NCBI GenBank assembly: GCA_977017575.1
Contig: CDRNVI010000162.1
Location: 1-29,546, forward strand
Length of the DNA stretch: 29,546 nt
Reading direction: 5' to 3'
From: Paramoeba atlantica
Taxonomy: Eukaryota > Discosea
In this document: positions 14,401-27,321 of the stretch, in pieces
How positions within the stretch are numbered: the stretch's first letter is position 1
Layout of the letters: each line of letters starts with the position of its first letter
The notes under the pieces: generated by a model
The model's input: the letters and a program-made list of their open reading frames with translations, nothing else
The model's database searches: none
What the model was told of the DNA's origin: nothing
Translations under genes and position numbers: made by a program

Positions 14401-14868
14401 TCTTATATAAAACGCCGGAAGTTTTTCAACTTTTTAGATTTTAATGTCTCCGAAAAACGCCCAAAAACAGGCTGTCGACGAAAATCTCCTACGTTTTCTA
14501 CCGCGCGGACGTGTCAGATTAAACCCTATTATGACGAACGGATGCGCGATCGCGCGCACGCTGTGCACGTTCGTGTTAGGATTTCTAAACCTATAAATCT
14601 TAATCCAAAGGAGGATTTTTGAAATCCTAACGGTGAGCATACGGCAATTTTTTACATGGAACTCGAAAAATACGGTTCCAACGGGTACTTTGCAGGTTTT
14701 GCCGTGGTTCAACAAAAGTACTCGGCAAAAATGTGCAAAGTGCGATCAACCGGTTCGCTAGAAAAATGCCTTCGGAAGCGATTCCGAGTTTTGCCGCGCA
14801 AAAAATTTGACAGGCCGTATTATTGAATACTTTTTTAACACCTTAAAATTGTAATTTTTTAAATAATC
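14401..14868. other. End of unit: CpG-rich palindrome and inverted repeats, no gene
   Basis: ACGAACG/CGTTCGT (14534-14574) encloses the perfect palindrome GCGCGATCGCGC (14544-14555). GTTAGGATTTC/GAAATCCTAAC (14575-14631) is an 11-bp perfect stem. GGAAC/GTTCC (about 14658-14680), GTACTTT/AAAGTAC (about 14686-14720) and ACTCGG/CCGAGT (about 14720-14787) follow. TTGACAGGCCGT at 14807 repeats the word at 9038. The 93-codon minus frame is unrecognised. Confidence 0.65.
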
Positions 14869-15755
14869 AGAGTTTCATAAATATTTGCCGTATAAATTTT
14901 TTACTCAAATTTTTTTATCAAGGAAATCAAAATTAATTTAATGAATTAGCCGTATTTTTGGAATAAAAAAAATTCCATTAAAATATCGAACACATTCATA
15001 AAAAAAATTTTAGAACCTAGATAAAAATTAGTAAATAAATTTATATAAAACCAAATATTAAAAACTCAAGAATATTAAAAAATAAAAATTAAATTTATAA
15101 AAAGTTTTCAATTCACCTAATTCTTTAGTCGATAAATTATGTTTACCCAATTAATAATTTATGTCTAAGAATGAAAATTAAAATTAAAATTTAATAGTTT
15201 TAAAACTATAAATATAAATTTATAACTTACTAATCATTGAAATTAAAAAAAATAATTTCGAAATGATTTGAAAAGTATAAATTAAAAATTTAAAAGTTTA
15301 AAATTTAAAATTAAAATTTAAATTTATTTTTAGTCGATAAATTATGTTTACCCAATTAATAATTTATGTCTAAAAACTAAAGAACAAGCATAGTTTAGTC
15401 TTATTCCGTGTTAAGTCCTCAACCCTTAAGTCGGACTTGTCACTACATTTTATATTCTAACTTTATTTACTTAAAATTAACCTAAGAATAAATTTTAGAG
15501 TATAAAGCTGAATATATTCCACTGACCCTCGACCTAGTTCATTTTTATCTTTACTTATTTTTATTTTCACAATAGCAATAGAAAAACTAATTTATTTTTT
15601 ATAATTTTATTAAACTTTTTTTTATTTACTTTAGCTCCTTGAACACAATAATCCGCAAAACTAAATCTAAAAGATTAATTAAAAATTATGAAAATAAAAC
15701 ACAAAAACATCAGTACAAAGTCCTGTATTTTCGCCATTTAAAAATCGCGAAAAAA

Positions 15756-15909
15756 TTTTTACATGCTCTCCAGATTTATTTAATTTTTTATTCACGATTT
15801 TATTGGAAAAATAACACTACGAAAGCGATTCAAAAAAATTCGCATCAGTGTTAAATTTCCAACAAAAACGGAATAAATAAATTACATAATCTAGAAAGCA
15901 ATGTAAAAA
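15756..15909. repeat. Copy B of the nested hairpin at 888-1041
   Basis: Identical to copy A where compared; the inner 79-bp hairpin is at 15793-15871. Confidence 0.88.
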
Positions 15910-16028
15910 TTCGTATTAACCTTTTGTCCTTTTACAACTCATTGGGAACACCTCCATTGCCAAAAAAGTATGGAAGTGCCCCCAAATTCTGTTGGAAAAG
16001 TAGCACTAAAAAATTTGAAATTTGAAAA

Positions 16029-17098
16029 GATTTTTTACATGTTCTCACGATGTGTTTTCTGTTGGAAAATTAACTGTGTTTACTTGAAAAATAGCAAAGT
16101 AACACATGTTAAATTTCCTACAGAAATCACGATCTGGAGATCAAAGTAAAAACTCCAGTATCCTCGTCCTTTTGCAACCCATTTGGGTGGGTACCATCCA
16201 AAAAATGATGGAAAACACCATCCGAAAAAAAGATGGAAACCCACCAAATTCTGTTGGAAAAATGACGGTAAATTTTCAATTTACAAATATTTTTCGTCAT
16301 GTTTCTCGCTGATTATGTAAAACGTCGAAGAAAACGACTTCTATAAAAATACTTCTGCCGGAAAAAAGCTCAAAACAGCGCATTTTTTTCGGCAGGCGGC
16401 ATTTTTAAAAAGTCACTTTCTCCGAGGTTTTTCGACAAAACATCGAAAACATTTTTTACATGATCTGCAGATGTATTTTTTTGTTGGAAAATTAACTGTG
16501 TTCGCTTGAAAAATAGCAAAGGAACACATGTTAAATTTCCTACAAAACTACGATCTGGAGATCAAAGTAAAAACGATAGTATCCTTGTCCTTTTGCAACC
16601 CATTTGGGTGGGTACCATCCAAAAAATGATGGAAAACACCATCCGAAAAAAAGATGGAAACCCACCAAATTCTGTTGGAAAAATGACGGTAAATTTTCAA
16701 TTTACAAATATTTTTCGTCATGTTTCTCGCTGATTATGTAAAAACGTCGAAGAAAACGACTTCTATAAAAATACTTCTGCCGGAAAAATCTCAAAACAGC
16801 GCATTTTTTTCGGCAGGCGGCATTTTTAAAAAGTCACTTTCTCCGAGGTTTTTCGACAAAACAGCGAAAACATTTTTTACATGATCTGCAGATGTATTTT
16901 TTTGTTGGAAAATTAACTGTGTTCGCTTGAAAAATAGCAAAGGAACACATGTTAAATTTCCTACAAAACTACGATCTGGAGATCAAAGTAAAAATTATAG
17001 TATCTTTGTCCTTTTGCAACTCATTGGGGCACCACCAAAAAAATGATGGAAACACCCCAAATTTTGTTGGAAAATGACACTGAAATTTTCAATTTGCA
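16029..17098. repeat. Copy B of the 421-bp tandem repeat
   Basis: Same internal spacing and open frames as 1161-2230. Confidence 0.93.
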
Positions 17099-17685
17099 GA
17101 TTTATTTTTTACAACTTTTCGTCGATTTCTAACAATCGTCGTAGAAAATGACTTTTTTTCCTTTTTTTTACACGATTCTGTTGGAAAATGACAGTGTAAG
17201 TCGGTAAAAAAACCTTCCTCACTTTTATTTTCAACAAAAACGGTTAAAAATAGGGAAAAAAATCTATTTCTCCGAGGATTTTTAGAAAAAGCCAAAATGC
17301 TCATTTTGGAGAGTTCCAGCTGAAAATGGCCGTTGTGTTCTTCCTTTTTTTTAACACGATTCTGTTGGAAAATGACAGTGCAAGTCGGTAAAAAAACCTT
17401 CCTCACTTTTATTTCCAACAAAAACGGTTAAAAATAGGGAAAAACACAGTGCCCTTTAGCGGACACTCCAATATGAGATTTTTAACTTCATTTTCCGATA
17501 TGTCATCTGCTTTGTACCAAAATCCGATGGTCGATTATCGATAAAAAGAGTTAAAAATTAAAAAATAAAAAGTTCTATAAATTTTAATTTACCTAATATA
17601 TAAAATTTATTAACCTTTCTGTTTATTATTTTATGTTTGTTTTCTATGAATGTAACATTTCCGATATGTTATCTTCTTTGTACCA

Positions 17686-18056
17686 AAATCAGATGTCGAT
17701 TATCGTACATGTTCATTACATGAAAACAACATAGATACAATAAACAAGAAAGAATCATTAAAAGTATTTAATAAAATTATTATAAGATCAATAAATTTTT
17801 TTACCCAATCAAAATTAAATTGAACAATAATAAATTATATAAATAATTTTAATAAAAAACATTATATTTAATTTTACTTTTTTTCGTGGGCTATAATAAA
17901 GTGGTATAACCTTTTATTCTCAGCATTTCTTTTAGCGAGTTCCTTTAAATAATGGGAACGCTATAACGAAATGTTTCCCACGAAAAATAAGAATATATTC
18001 TATTTTATTATTATGTTTTCATGTAATGAACATGTACGATAATCAACATCGGATTT
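17686..18056. mobile_element. Copy B of the foldback element with ~45-bp terminal inverted repeats
   Basis: Matches 2818-3188, with the branched fold at 17880-17987. Confidence 0.7.
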
Positions 18057-18648
18057 GAGGTAAAAGAACACTCAATCCTTATAGTTGCTTAATCTGTATG
18101 TTTTATTACGAAAACAATATAATAAAAAGTAAAATTAAAATAAAATGAAAATTAAAATTAAAATTTAAATTTATTTTTAGTCGATAAATTATGTTTACCC
18201 AATTAATAATTTATGTCTAAAAATTAAAGAACAAGCATAGTTTAGTCTTATTCCGTGTTAAGTCCTCAACCCTTAAGTCGGACTTGTCACTGCATTTTAT
18301 ATTCTAGCTTTATTTACTTAAAATTAACCTAAGAATAAATTTTAAAGTATAAAGCTGAATATATTCCACTGACCCTCGACCTAGTTCATTTTTATCTTTA
18401 CTTATTTTTATTTCCACAATAGCAATAGAAAAACTAATTTATTTTTTATAATTCTATTAAACTTTTTTTTATTTACTTTAGCTCCTTGAACACAACAATC
18501 CGCAAAACTAAATCTAAAAGATTAATTAAAAATTATGAAAATAAAATAGATACAAAATCAAAGTTTTTAAGCCTCGTCTTAGAATAAATAAAAACTTATC
18601 TAAATTCACCAACTCTATTTTTTATAAAAAAATATAAAAATATGAGTC

Positions 18649-19904
18649 GGATGATTTTAGAGAGTTTATGTTTATTCTGAAGCTCCTGTATTCATCACAT
18701 GAATGTTCTGATCAGGAGTTTGTATAGGGTTTTTAACCCTACAAACCTACAGCTTCAAAACATGAATGAATTGAATAACATTTTCAATGTCCTGTGCTTA
18801 CTGGCTCTGATTGGATAAATCTTATCAGATGCACAGAGCACAGTGTATTCAAATTCATCGTTCCTATTACTCTCTGTTTCTTTGGTTCATTCTAAGTGAA
18901 GTTCTGTTGTTTGGCTCGTTACTTTACGTACTCAACTATACAAACTTAACTTCTCTTGAATTCATTCCTTTTCACTTTTTACCTTTAGAATTCTCGCAAG
19001 CGATCCTTCATTCCTTTTGCTCCTTTAATTTTGTTGCCTTCGACCTAACAAGTGTCGTGGCAAATTCTTGATTTCTTGCTGCCTCAGGCACGACAGCTAA
19101 CGCTTGTCTCTACTCGATGGCCGTAAACTGGCACATCTTCGAGAACATCCATCGCCTATATTCCGTTACATTGGCATGAATTTTCATATGCCATCAATGA
19201 ACGGAATTTTATTCTTTTCCTATAACCGCTAACACAAACACCTGTTGCTCTTCCTCCATATGCCTAGAATCTGTTCATTTCATTCATTTGATCTTAGGCT
19301 GTGGAGCCTTTTTCTGCTTAAAAAAGGAAAAAGGGGAGGCAGGTGATTTGGGGGGTAGCGGTTTGAGGATGTGATGATTCTTGTTTAAAAGAAAAGACGA
19401 ATCATCAAAGAATAAAAGATGGGAGTTTTTGTGAGATTTGTAGGAGAGTGCGATGATGTTTCAGCCTTCTGCTATCCTCATTACTAGTGATGAAGGTTAC
19501 CCAATGCTTCCCACTAGTATTCGGATTCGCATCCTGCAAACACATGGATGCGATCTGATTTATTTTAGGGAGCTTCATATTAGTAATACTTGTATTTCGC
19601 TTAATTATGTTGTTATTTGGACATAATGAATTATGTTTTGATTTAATACGTATGGGCAGGGTAGAGGAACGAGGATAGAGGGATAGAGGTAGAGGTTAGA
19701 GGTGAACGATGCAGCTGAGATAATGAGATGAGATGGTAAAGGGGAGCTTAGGTACGACACAACGAGGGCGGGAAGTTGTGTGAGTACCTGGACGCTATAT
19801 TGAGGTTGGGGCGGAGATGTAGGTGAATGTGTCAAGTATGTGAGATGTGGGACGCATCGTGATGCTTCAAGGGGAGAGATCTGCGATTAAAAGCTGCCCA
19901 TACG
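18649..19904. other. Copy B of the unique segment with cloverleaf-like folds
   Basis: Matches 3781-5036, including the domain closed by CGTATGGGCAG/CTGCCCATACG. Confidence 0.6.
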
Positions 19905-20072
19905 AAAATCAAAAAAATAACATCAAAATTTCCCAAAAATAAACAGAGTTAAATTTTATTATCACATATTTTTTTAATACCTGTAATTTATTAAATATTT
20001 AATTACAAAAATAATTTAAAATATTATCTATAAATAACCGTATAATAAAAAATAGTAGTTAAAAAAATTAAA

Positions 20073-22299
20073 CTTAAATTAAAATTAAAATTTAAAAGTT
20101 TTAAAACTATAAATATAAATTTATAACTTATTAATCATTGAAATTAAAAAAAATTAATTTCGAAATGATTTAAAAAGTATAAAAATTAAAAATTTAAAAG
20201 TTTAAAATTTAAAATTAAAATTTAAATTTATTTTTAGTCGATAAATTATGTTTACCCAATTAATAATTTATGTCTAAAAATTAGCAAGAAACAAGAATAA
20301 AATTAAAATCAAAATTTAACAATTTTAAAACTATAAATATAAATTTATAACTTACTAATCATTGAAATTAAAAAAAGTAATTTCAAAATGATTTAAAAAG
20401 TATAAATTAAAAATTTAAAAGTTTAAAATTTAAAATTAAAATTTAAATTTATTTTTAGTCGATAAATTATGTTTACCCAATTAATAATTTATGTCTAAAA
20501 ATTTTTACAAAATTAGCAAAAGTAATAAATTAAAATTAAAATTTAAAAGTTTTAAAAGTATAAATTAGCTGGTACAAAAATGGTAAGTTTCTCTGCCGGA
20601 AATCCACCGAAAAGACGGTTTTTCCGGCGCAAACTCCAATTTTGTTACCAACCGGTACAAAAAGGGTAGTCTCCCTGCCGGAAATCCACCGAAAAGACGG
20701 TTTTTCCGGAGGGAACTCCCATTTTGTTACCTATAATTTATAACTTACTAATCATTGAAATTAAAAAAAATAATTTCGAAATGATTTGAAAAGTATAAAT
20801 TAAAAATTTAAAAGTTTAAAATTTAAAATTAAAATTTAAATTTATTTTTAGTCGATAAATTATGTTTACCCAATTAATAATTTATGTCTAAAAATTTTAA
20901 AGCACAAAATTAAAATTAAAATTTAAAAGTTTTAAAACTATAAATATAAATTTATAACTTACTAATCATTGAAATTAAAAAAAATTAATTTCGAAATGAT
21001 TTGAAAAGTATAAATTAAAAATTTAAAAGTTTAAAATTTAAAATTAAAATTTAAATTTATTTTTAGTCGATAAATTATGTTTACACAATTAATAATTTAT
21101 GTCTAAAAATTTTAAAGAATAAAATTAAAATTAAAATTTAAAAATTTTAAAACTATAAATATAAATTTATAACTTACTAATCATTGAAATTAAAAAAAAT
21201 AATTTCGAAATGATTTGAAAAGTATAAATTAAAAATTTAAAAGTTTAAAATTTAAAATTAAAATTTAAATTTATTTTTAGTCGATAAATTATGTTTACAC
21301 AATTAATAATTTATGTCTAAAAATTTTAAAGAATAAAATTAAAATTAAAATTTAAAAATTTTAAAACTATAAATATAAATTTATAACTTACTAATCATTG
21401 AAATTAAAAAAAATAATTTCGAAATGATTTGAAAAGTATAAATTAAAAATTTAAAAGTTTAAAATTTAAAATTGAAATTTAAATTTATTTTTAGTCGATA
21501 AATTATGTTTACACAATTAATAATTTATGTCTAAAATTTTAATTAAATAATTTTATTAAACTTTTTTTTATTTACTTTAGCTACTTGAACACTACAGTTC
21601 GCTAAACTAAATCTAAAAGATTAATTAAAAATTATAAAAATTAAAAAATAAAAAACACAAAGAATAAAATTAAAATTAAAATTTAAAAGTTTTAAAACTA
21701 TAAATATAAATTTATAACTTACTAATCATTGAAATTAAAAAAAATTAATTTCGAAATGATTTGAAAAGTATAAATTAAAAATTTAAAAGTTTAAAATTTA
21801 AAATTAAAATTTAAATTTATTTTTAGTCGATAAATTATGTTTACCCAATTAATAATTTATGTCTAAAAATTTTAAAGAACAAAATTAAAATTAAAATTTA
21901 AAAGTTTTAAAACTATAAATATAAATTTATAACTTACTAATCATTGAAATTAAAAAAAATTAATTTCGAAATGATTTGAAAAGTATAAATTAAAAATTTA
22001 AAAGTTTAAAATTTAAAATTAAAATTTAAATTTATTTTTAGTCGGTAAATTATGTTTACACAATTAATAATTTATGTCTAAAAATTTTAAAGAACAAAAT
22101 TAAAATTAAAATTTAAAAGTTTTAAAACTATAAATATAAATTTATAACTTACTAATCATTGAAATTAAAAAAAATTAATTTCGAAATGATTTGAAAAGTA
22201 TAAATTAAAAATTTAAAAGTTTAAAATTTAAAATTAAAATTTAAATTTATTTTTAGTCGATAAATTATGTTTACCCAATTAATAATTTATGTCTAAAAA
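20073..22299. repeat. Copy B of the ~215-bp tandem array
   Basis: It has the same nine units, with the twin hairpin at 20571-20731 and the element A fragment at 21537-21658. The interruptions lie at the same places as in copy A, so the array did not vary between copies. Confidence 0.95.
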
Positions 22300-22301
22300 C
22301 T

Positions 22302-22753
22302 AAAGAACAAGCATAGTTTAGTCTTATTCCGTGTTAAGTCCTCAACCCTTAAGTCGGACTTGTCACTACATTTTATATTCTAACTTTATTTACTTAAAAT
22401 TAACCTAAGAATAAATTTTAGAGTATAAAGCTGAATATATTCCACTGACCCTCGACCTAGTTCATTTTTATCTTTACTTATTTTTATTTTCACAAGCACT
22501 TTTACAAGAATAGTTTAGTTTAATTCCGTGTTAAATCCTCAATCCTTAAGTCGGATTTGTCACTCCATATACGATCAAACTTTATTTACTTAAATTTTTA
22601 CAAAGATAGTAAAATTAAAAGTATAAAGATGATCTAGCTCACCAGTTTTATTTAAATTAAAATCTTACACAATGATTTTATATTTATAAACTACTCGCTT
22701 CCATCGACCCTCGACCTAGTTCATTTTATCTTTACTTATTTTTATTTTCCAAT
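22302..22753. repeat. Copy B of element A copies 3 and 4
   Basis: Matches 7434-7885. Copy B of element A copies 1 and 2 are at 15379-15697 and 18226-18548. Confidence 0.82.
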
Positions 22754-25700
22754 ATTACAGGCATTTCTTGCATAAACTCGCGTTTAAATGTGATCTTATA
22801 ATAATTTTAGTTTTTTCTTAACAAAACCTATAAATATTATCCAAAATAAAAAATTTAATTTGATAATATTGAGGTTTTTTAAGCACAAAATTAATAAAGT
22901 CACTTTAAACGGCGATTTTTGGAATTTTAGTTTTCTTAGAAAAAACATATAATATTCTCCTAAATAAAAATTTTAATTTGATAATATTGATGTTTTTTTA
23001 AACACAAAATTCACGGTTCGAACCCTTTTTGTGCACTTTTTTTGGAATTTTACCACTTTTTTCCACTTTTTTTCACTTTTTTTGTCATTTTTGCGTCAAA
23101 AAATGATTAAAAAGCAGTTAAAAATAGGGAAAAAGGGCAAAAATACGACACTTTTGAGCATAAAACAAAAAAATATGCCAACGTGTCAAAAACGTGCACC
23201 AAAGTCACTCAAGAGTGACAGGTCATTTTCCGACAAAGGAAAATTCCCTAAAAAAAAACTACCAGGTGTCGAACCCCTCAAGAAATGCTGTAATATTATT
23301 TTTTTTGCCTTCAAGATCTGGAGATCATTCATTTTTATTCTAAAGACCATCGCTTTTCGCTGTTTCGACGAAGTCAAAGCCGTTTTGCTACCTTTTTTAA
23401 TCACCTGTTTTTAATTTCTAACTTTTTTGTACCAAAGACCCCCCATTTTTCCACAAAAGAGTGCAAAAAAAAAACGGGCTCTTGGACAAGCAGTTGAAAA
23501 GTCACAGTTTTTTACTAAAAAGGTAGGAAAAAGGCACGAAAAACGACGAAAAATGAAAGAAATCCAGAAAAAACGCCAAAAAAATAATAAAACAGCATGT
23601 TTTTTGTGATTTTATGTCAAATTTCCACCATAAAACGTTGCAACACCACAAATTTCTAAAAAAAATTTGAAATTATTTGTGCTTGTCTTACGTTTTGGCT
23701 GGTGCAATTTATCATAATCGAACAAAAAACAAAAAAATTTTTCACTGATTTTTGGCGACCCGACGTTTTCGGGGCAAAAAAATACGCCAAAAAATCAAAA
23801 CGTAGAAAATAAAAAAATTTGGTCTACGTTTCCTGAAGGCGTGAAAAAATTTTATCAAAAAAAATTTTTTTTTTCTCGAGCAAACGAGAAAAATCAAAAA
23901 AAAAATTGACAGGCCGTTTTGTGATGATTTTAATTTTTTGCAATTTTGGAACCACGACGATTCCTGAAGTCAATCGCAAAAACCGTTCCAAAATAATTAA
24001 AATTTCACCAAAAATCTCGAAATGCTCAATCCCATGGTGACCCCTGGGTTTTTTGATGCATACGAAATTTTTTTTTTTGTATCTTCGGCAGGCGATTTTC
24101 GAAGATAATGAATTTTTCTCTTCTTGGCCTGGAGCCGCAAATCGTGGATTTCGACCGCGGTTCCGTTTTTTTCAAAACTAAAAAAATCTTTATTTGCACG
24201 GCAAAACTCGTATTGACAATTTCTCTTATCAGGCTTTTCCTTGATAAAGCCGAGAAATTTAAATCGAATCACGGCAAAATCTGAGATTTTGAAACAAAAT
24301 GCCTGTGAACGATTTCAATAGTTTTTGTGCAACTCTAAAAAATTTTTTAAGTCCAAAGAAACATTTTTTATTGGGAAATTAGCAGTAATTTTTGTATCAC
24401 CTAAAAAAACGCCTCGCGCGTCCGTATACGGGACACATATGTGCGCTCGCGTGCGCGTATGACGTGCGTCTACTACTTTTCCTTTAATTCTGCGCCTCTC
24501 ATTCGACTTTTCGCCTAACAACGGGATAGGGACAAAAAAGTGACTTGGTCTCCAGATCAAAAAATCTGGAAGTCTTTTTTGCACCCGTGTTTTCGAGAAA
24601 TCTTTGATAATCGCAGACTTAAAAAGGAAAAAAAAGACATCGCGAGGTGATCAAAAAAATTACAAGCCAATCAATAACAAAATGACGAAAAATCCGCAAA
24701 AACGGACTGTCACCAATTTTTATACTTTAAAATTTTAACACCCAAAAAACCCCTGTTTTCTCGTGCTTGCACACAAGTTTATACACAAAAAAATGTAAAC
24801 TTGATGAAGCAATTTTCGAGAAACCCGAGTTTTTAGTGTTTATAAAATTTCAAATAATTCCCAAATAACCCAACTTTTTTTTACAATTTTCTGTGGAAAA
24901 ATAACTGCAGACACTCGAAAATATTCTGTAAAAAAACAGTAAATTTTCCTATGAGCTCTCAGTTATTTTCCAACAGAGAATTACTAAAAAAAGTAAGGGC
25001 ATTTTAGGAATTAAAAACAATAAAAAATCTTCAAATAAAAGCGTTTTTGATGGAAGAATGATAAATTTATACTTTATATATAATATTTTTTACCATATTT
25101 AATTACAAAAATAATTTAAAATATAGTTTATAAATATTATTAAAAAGTATAAATAATCTCATTCACCCTCAATAAAATTCGTATTTCATAGAAATACCTC
25201 CTGCCCGAAAAAGCGCCAAAAAGCGCTTGTTCCGGCGGAAATTCGTCCACAGTTCCCTGTTTTTACACGATTCTGTTGGAAAATGACGGTAACACCAAAA
25301 GAGGTCCGTCATACCTAACAGAAACGGCAAAACAGGAAATGTTAAACATTTTTCCGCCGGAAAATACGTCTTTTTATCATTTTCTCGGCAGGAAATTGGG
25401 AGTCCCTTTTTAACACGATTCTGTTGGAAAATGACAGTGTAAGTCGGTAAAAAAACCTTCCTCACTTCTATTCCCAACAAAAACGGTTAAAAATGGGGTT
25501 TTAAAAATCCCAATTCCTCCGTAGAAAATCGCAAAAAAAGACTCTTTTCTGGCGTAGGAGACTCAACTGCCTGGAACACGATTCTCTTGGAAAATAGCAG
25601 TGATTAGTAACATTGGATTTTGAGCCAAAAAGCATCAAATCCATTAGTTTACAATCACTGTTAATTTCCAACAGAAACGGTCCGTCTTCTCGCCCCGAAT

Positions 25701-25885
25701 TTTGTATAAAAAACGCTTTAAATAAGAGAATTTTTATTCGTTTTATATCAAAATTTATTTTTTATTTTTAGTCGATAAATTATGTTTACCCAATTAATAA
25801 TTTATGTCTAAAAATTCAAAAAATTGAAATTAAAATTAAAATTTAAAAATTCTAAAACTATAAATATAAATTTATACTTGATATA
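22754..25885. other. Copy B of 7886-11017 (low-complexity stretch and hairpin rows)
   Basis: No gene is seen. The content is as in copy A, including the 103-bp hairpin at 25578-25680 and the 74-bp hairpin at 25414-25487. Confidence 0.75.
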
Positions 25886-26278
25886 TAATATTTTTTACCA
25901 TATTTAATTACAAAAATAATTTAAAATATAGTTTATAAATATTATTAAAAAGTATAAATTAAAAATTTAAAAGTTTAAAATTTAAAATTAAAATTTAAAT
26001 TTATTTTTAGTCGATAAATTATGTTTACCCAATTAATAATTTATGTCTAAAAATTTAAAGGACAAAATTAAAATTAAAATTTAAAATTATATATAATATT
26101 TTTTACCATATTTAATTACAAAAATAATTTAAAATATAGTTTATAAATATTATAAAATTTAAAATTAAAATTTAAATTTATTTTTAGTCGATAAATTATG
26201 TTTACTCAATTAATAATTTATGTCTAAAAAAAGAAAAAATAAAAAGAGCAAGCGAAAAAGCAAGACAAAAATAAAAAG

Positions 26279-26605
26279 CACGGCAATTCCTGCTAAGATT
26301 TCTACGAAATTCAAGCAGTAAGATCATGATAAGATTTCTACGAAATTCAATCATGAAGCATACACTATAGTGTATGCAAATTATTACAAAAATAATAATT
26401 TTAAAATTTTTTCTTCGAAATTCAAAGAAGAATTTACTTGAAAAAAAATAAATTTCTATGTTTACATAGGGGATGTAAACTGAAATTTATAATTATATTT
26501 CGTTGAATTAAGAGAATAATTAAACGAAACTGTTACTCGGCAAAAATAAGGGAATTTTTGAGTAACAGACCGTTCAAATTGAAAACAAAAAAACAATTTG
26601 CACGG
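26279..26605. repeat. Copy B of the hairpin train
   Basis: Matches 11411-11737; the 20-bp perfect palindrome is at 26358-26377. Confidence 0.85.
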
Positions 26606-27321
26606 CAATTCTTGGGGTTTTTACGCCTCACGGCTTCGTGATCGGATAAAGAGCAGGAGCGAGAGCAAGAGTTTGTAGGCGGTAGATGATATAGGTGTTC
26701 CCGGTGCGAGTTTATTTTTTCTCTATATTCCTTAGTTGTGGCAATTTGGGATAGCGAAGTAAAATTTTTAAAGTTTGCTATCGACAATTGCTCTTCTCTT
26801 TTTTATTTTGCCGCACATCGCTAATTGATCCCAATAGACGATTGCATTAAGAAAGGATCGTTAACTTCACTATATGAACAGACATAAGATTCAGTAAGAT
26901 CCATTCATATCTCTCTGCTTCTTTTAATGGCCTGTAGCATACTCCCCATTTCCACAATCCGTATGCGCTCAGACCTATATACCCGCGCCTCGTCGCGTGT
27001 GTAAGGCGTGCGCGAGATCATCGCTCACGCCGGCGCGCGTGTCCGAGTTCAGCAAGGATTTTTGCTAAAATCCGGGGGAGCTGAATCTTCTTACGCTCGC
27101 GCGAGAAAATTTTTCCAACAAAATTAATTTTCTCGTTTACGTCAAAAATCCTACAGACCAAAATTTACTCTTTCAAATTTCCCAAAAAAAAGAAATGTAA
27201 GGTATGCCGTTTTCCGAGTGAAGGGTCTACCGGAAAGTTGGCGCCTTATCTTTCTTTTTTTGTATAATTTTTAAGGCATTTTGGTGCCAGAGATTTTTGA
27301 CAGAATTCCTGAACTCCCACG

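Larger units (their letters stand above)
1..14868. repeat. Complete 14,868-bp repeat unit, copy A (probable monomer of a circular molecule)
   Basis: The sequence starting at base 1 begins again at 14869 and continues in register to the end of the window. Landmarks spread over the whole unit recur at exactly +14868, among them the tandem repeats, the twin hairpin near 5703 and every open frame of more than about 60 codons, with identical translations. No indel can therefore separate the copies over the compared stretch, and I saw no substitution where I looked. An exact duplication of this length is most simply a circular molecule written out nearly twice. A recent tandem duplication or a large satellite array is the alternative. 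The choice of base 1 is then arbitrary. Confidence 0.97.

Noticed and set aside
1-14868. Highly divergent or fragmented organellar rRNA
   Set aside because: I looked for conserved small- and large-subunit core words and saw none; a covariance search would be needed to exclude short fragments.
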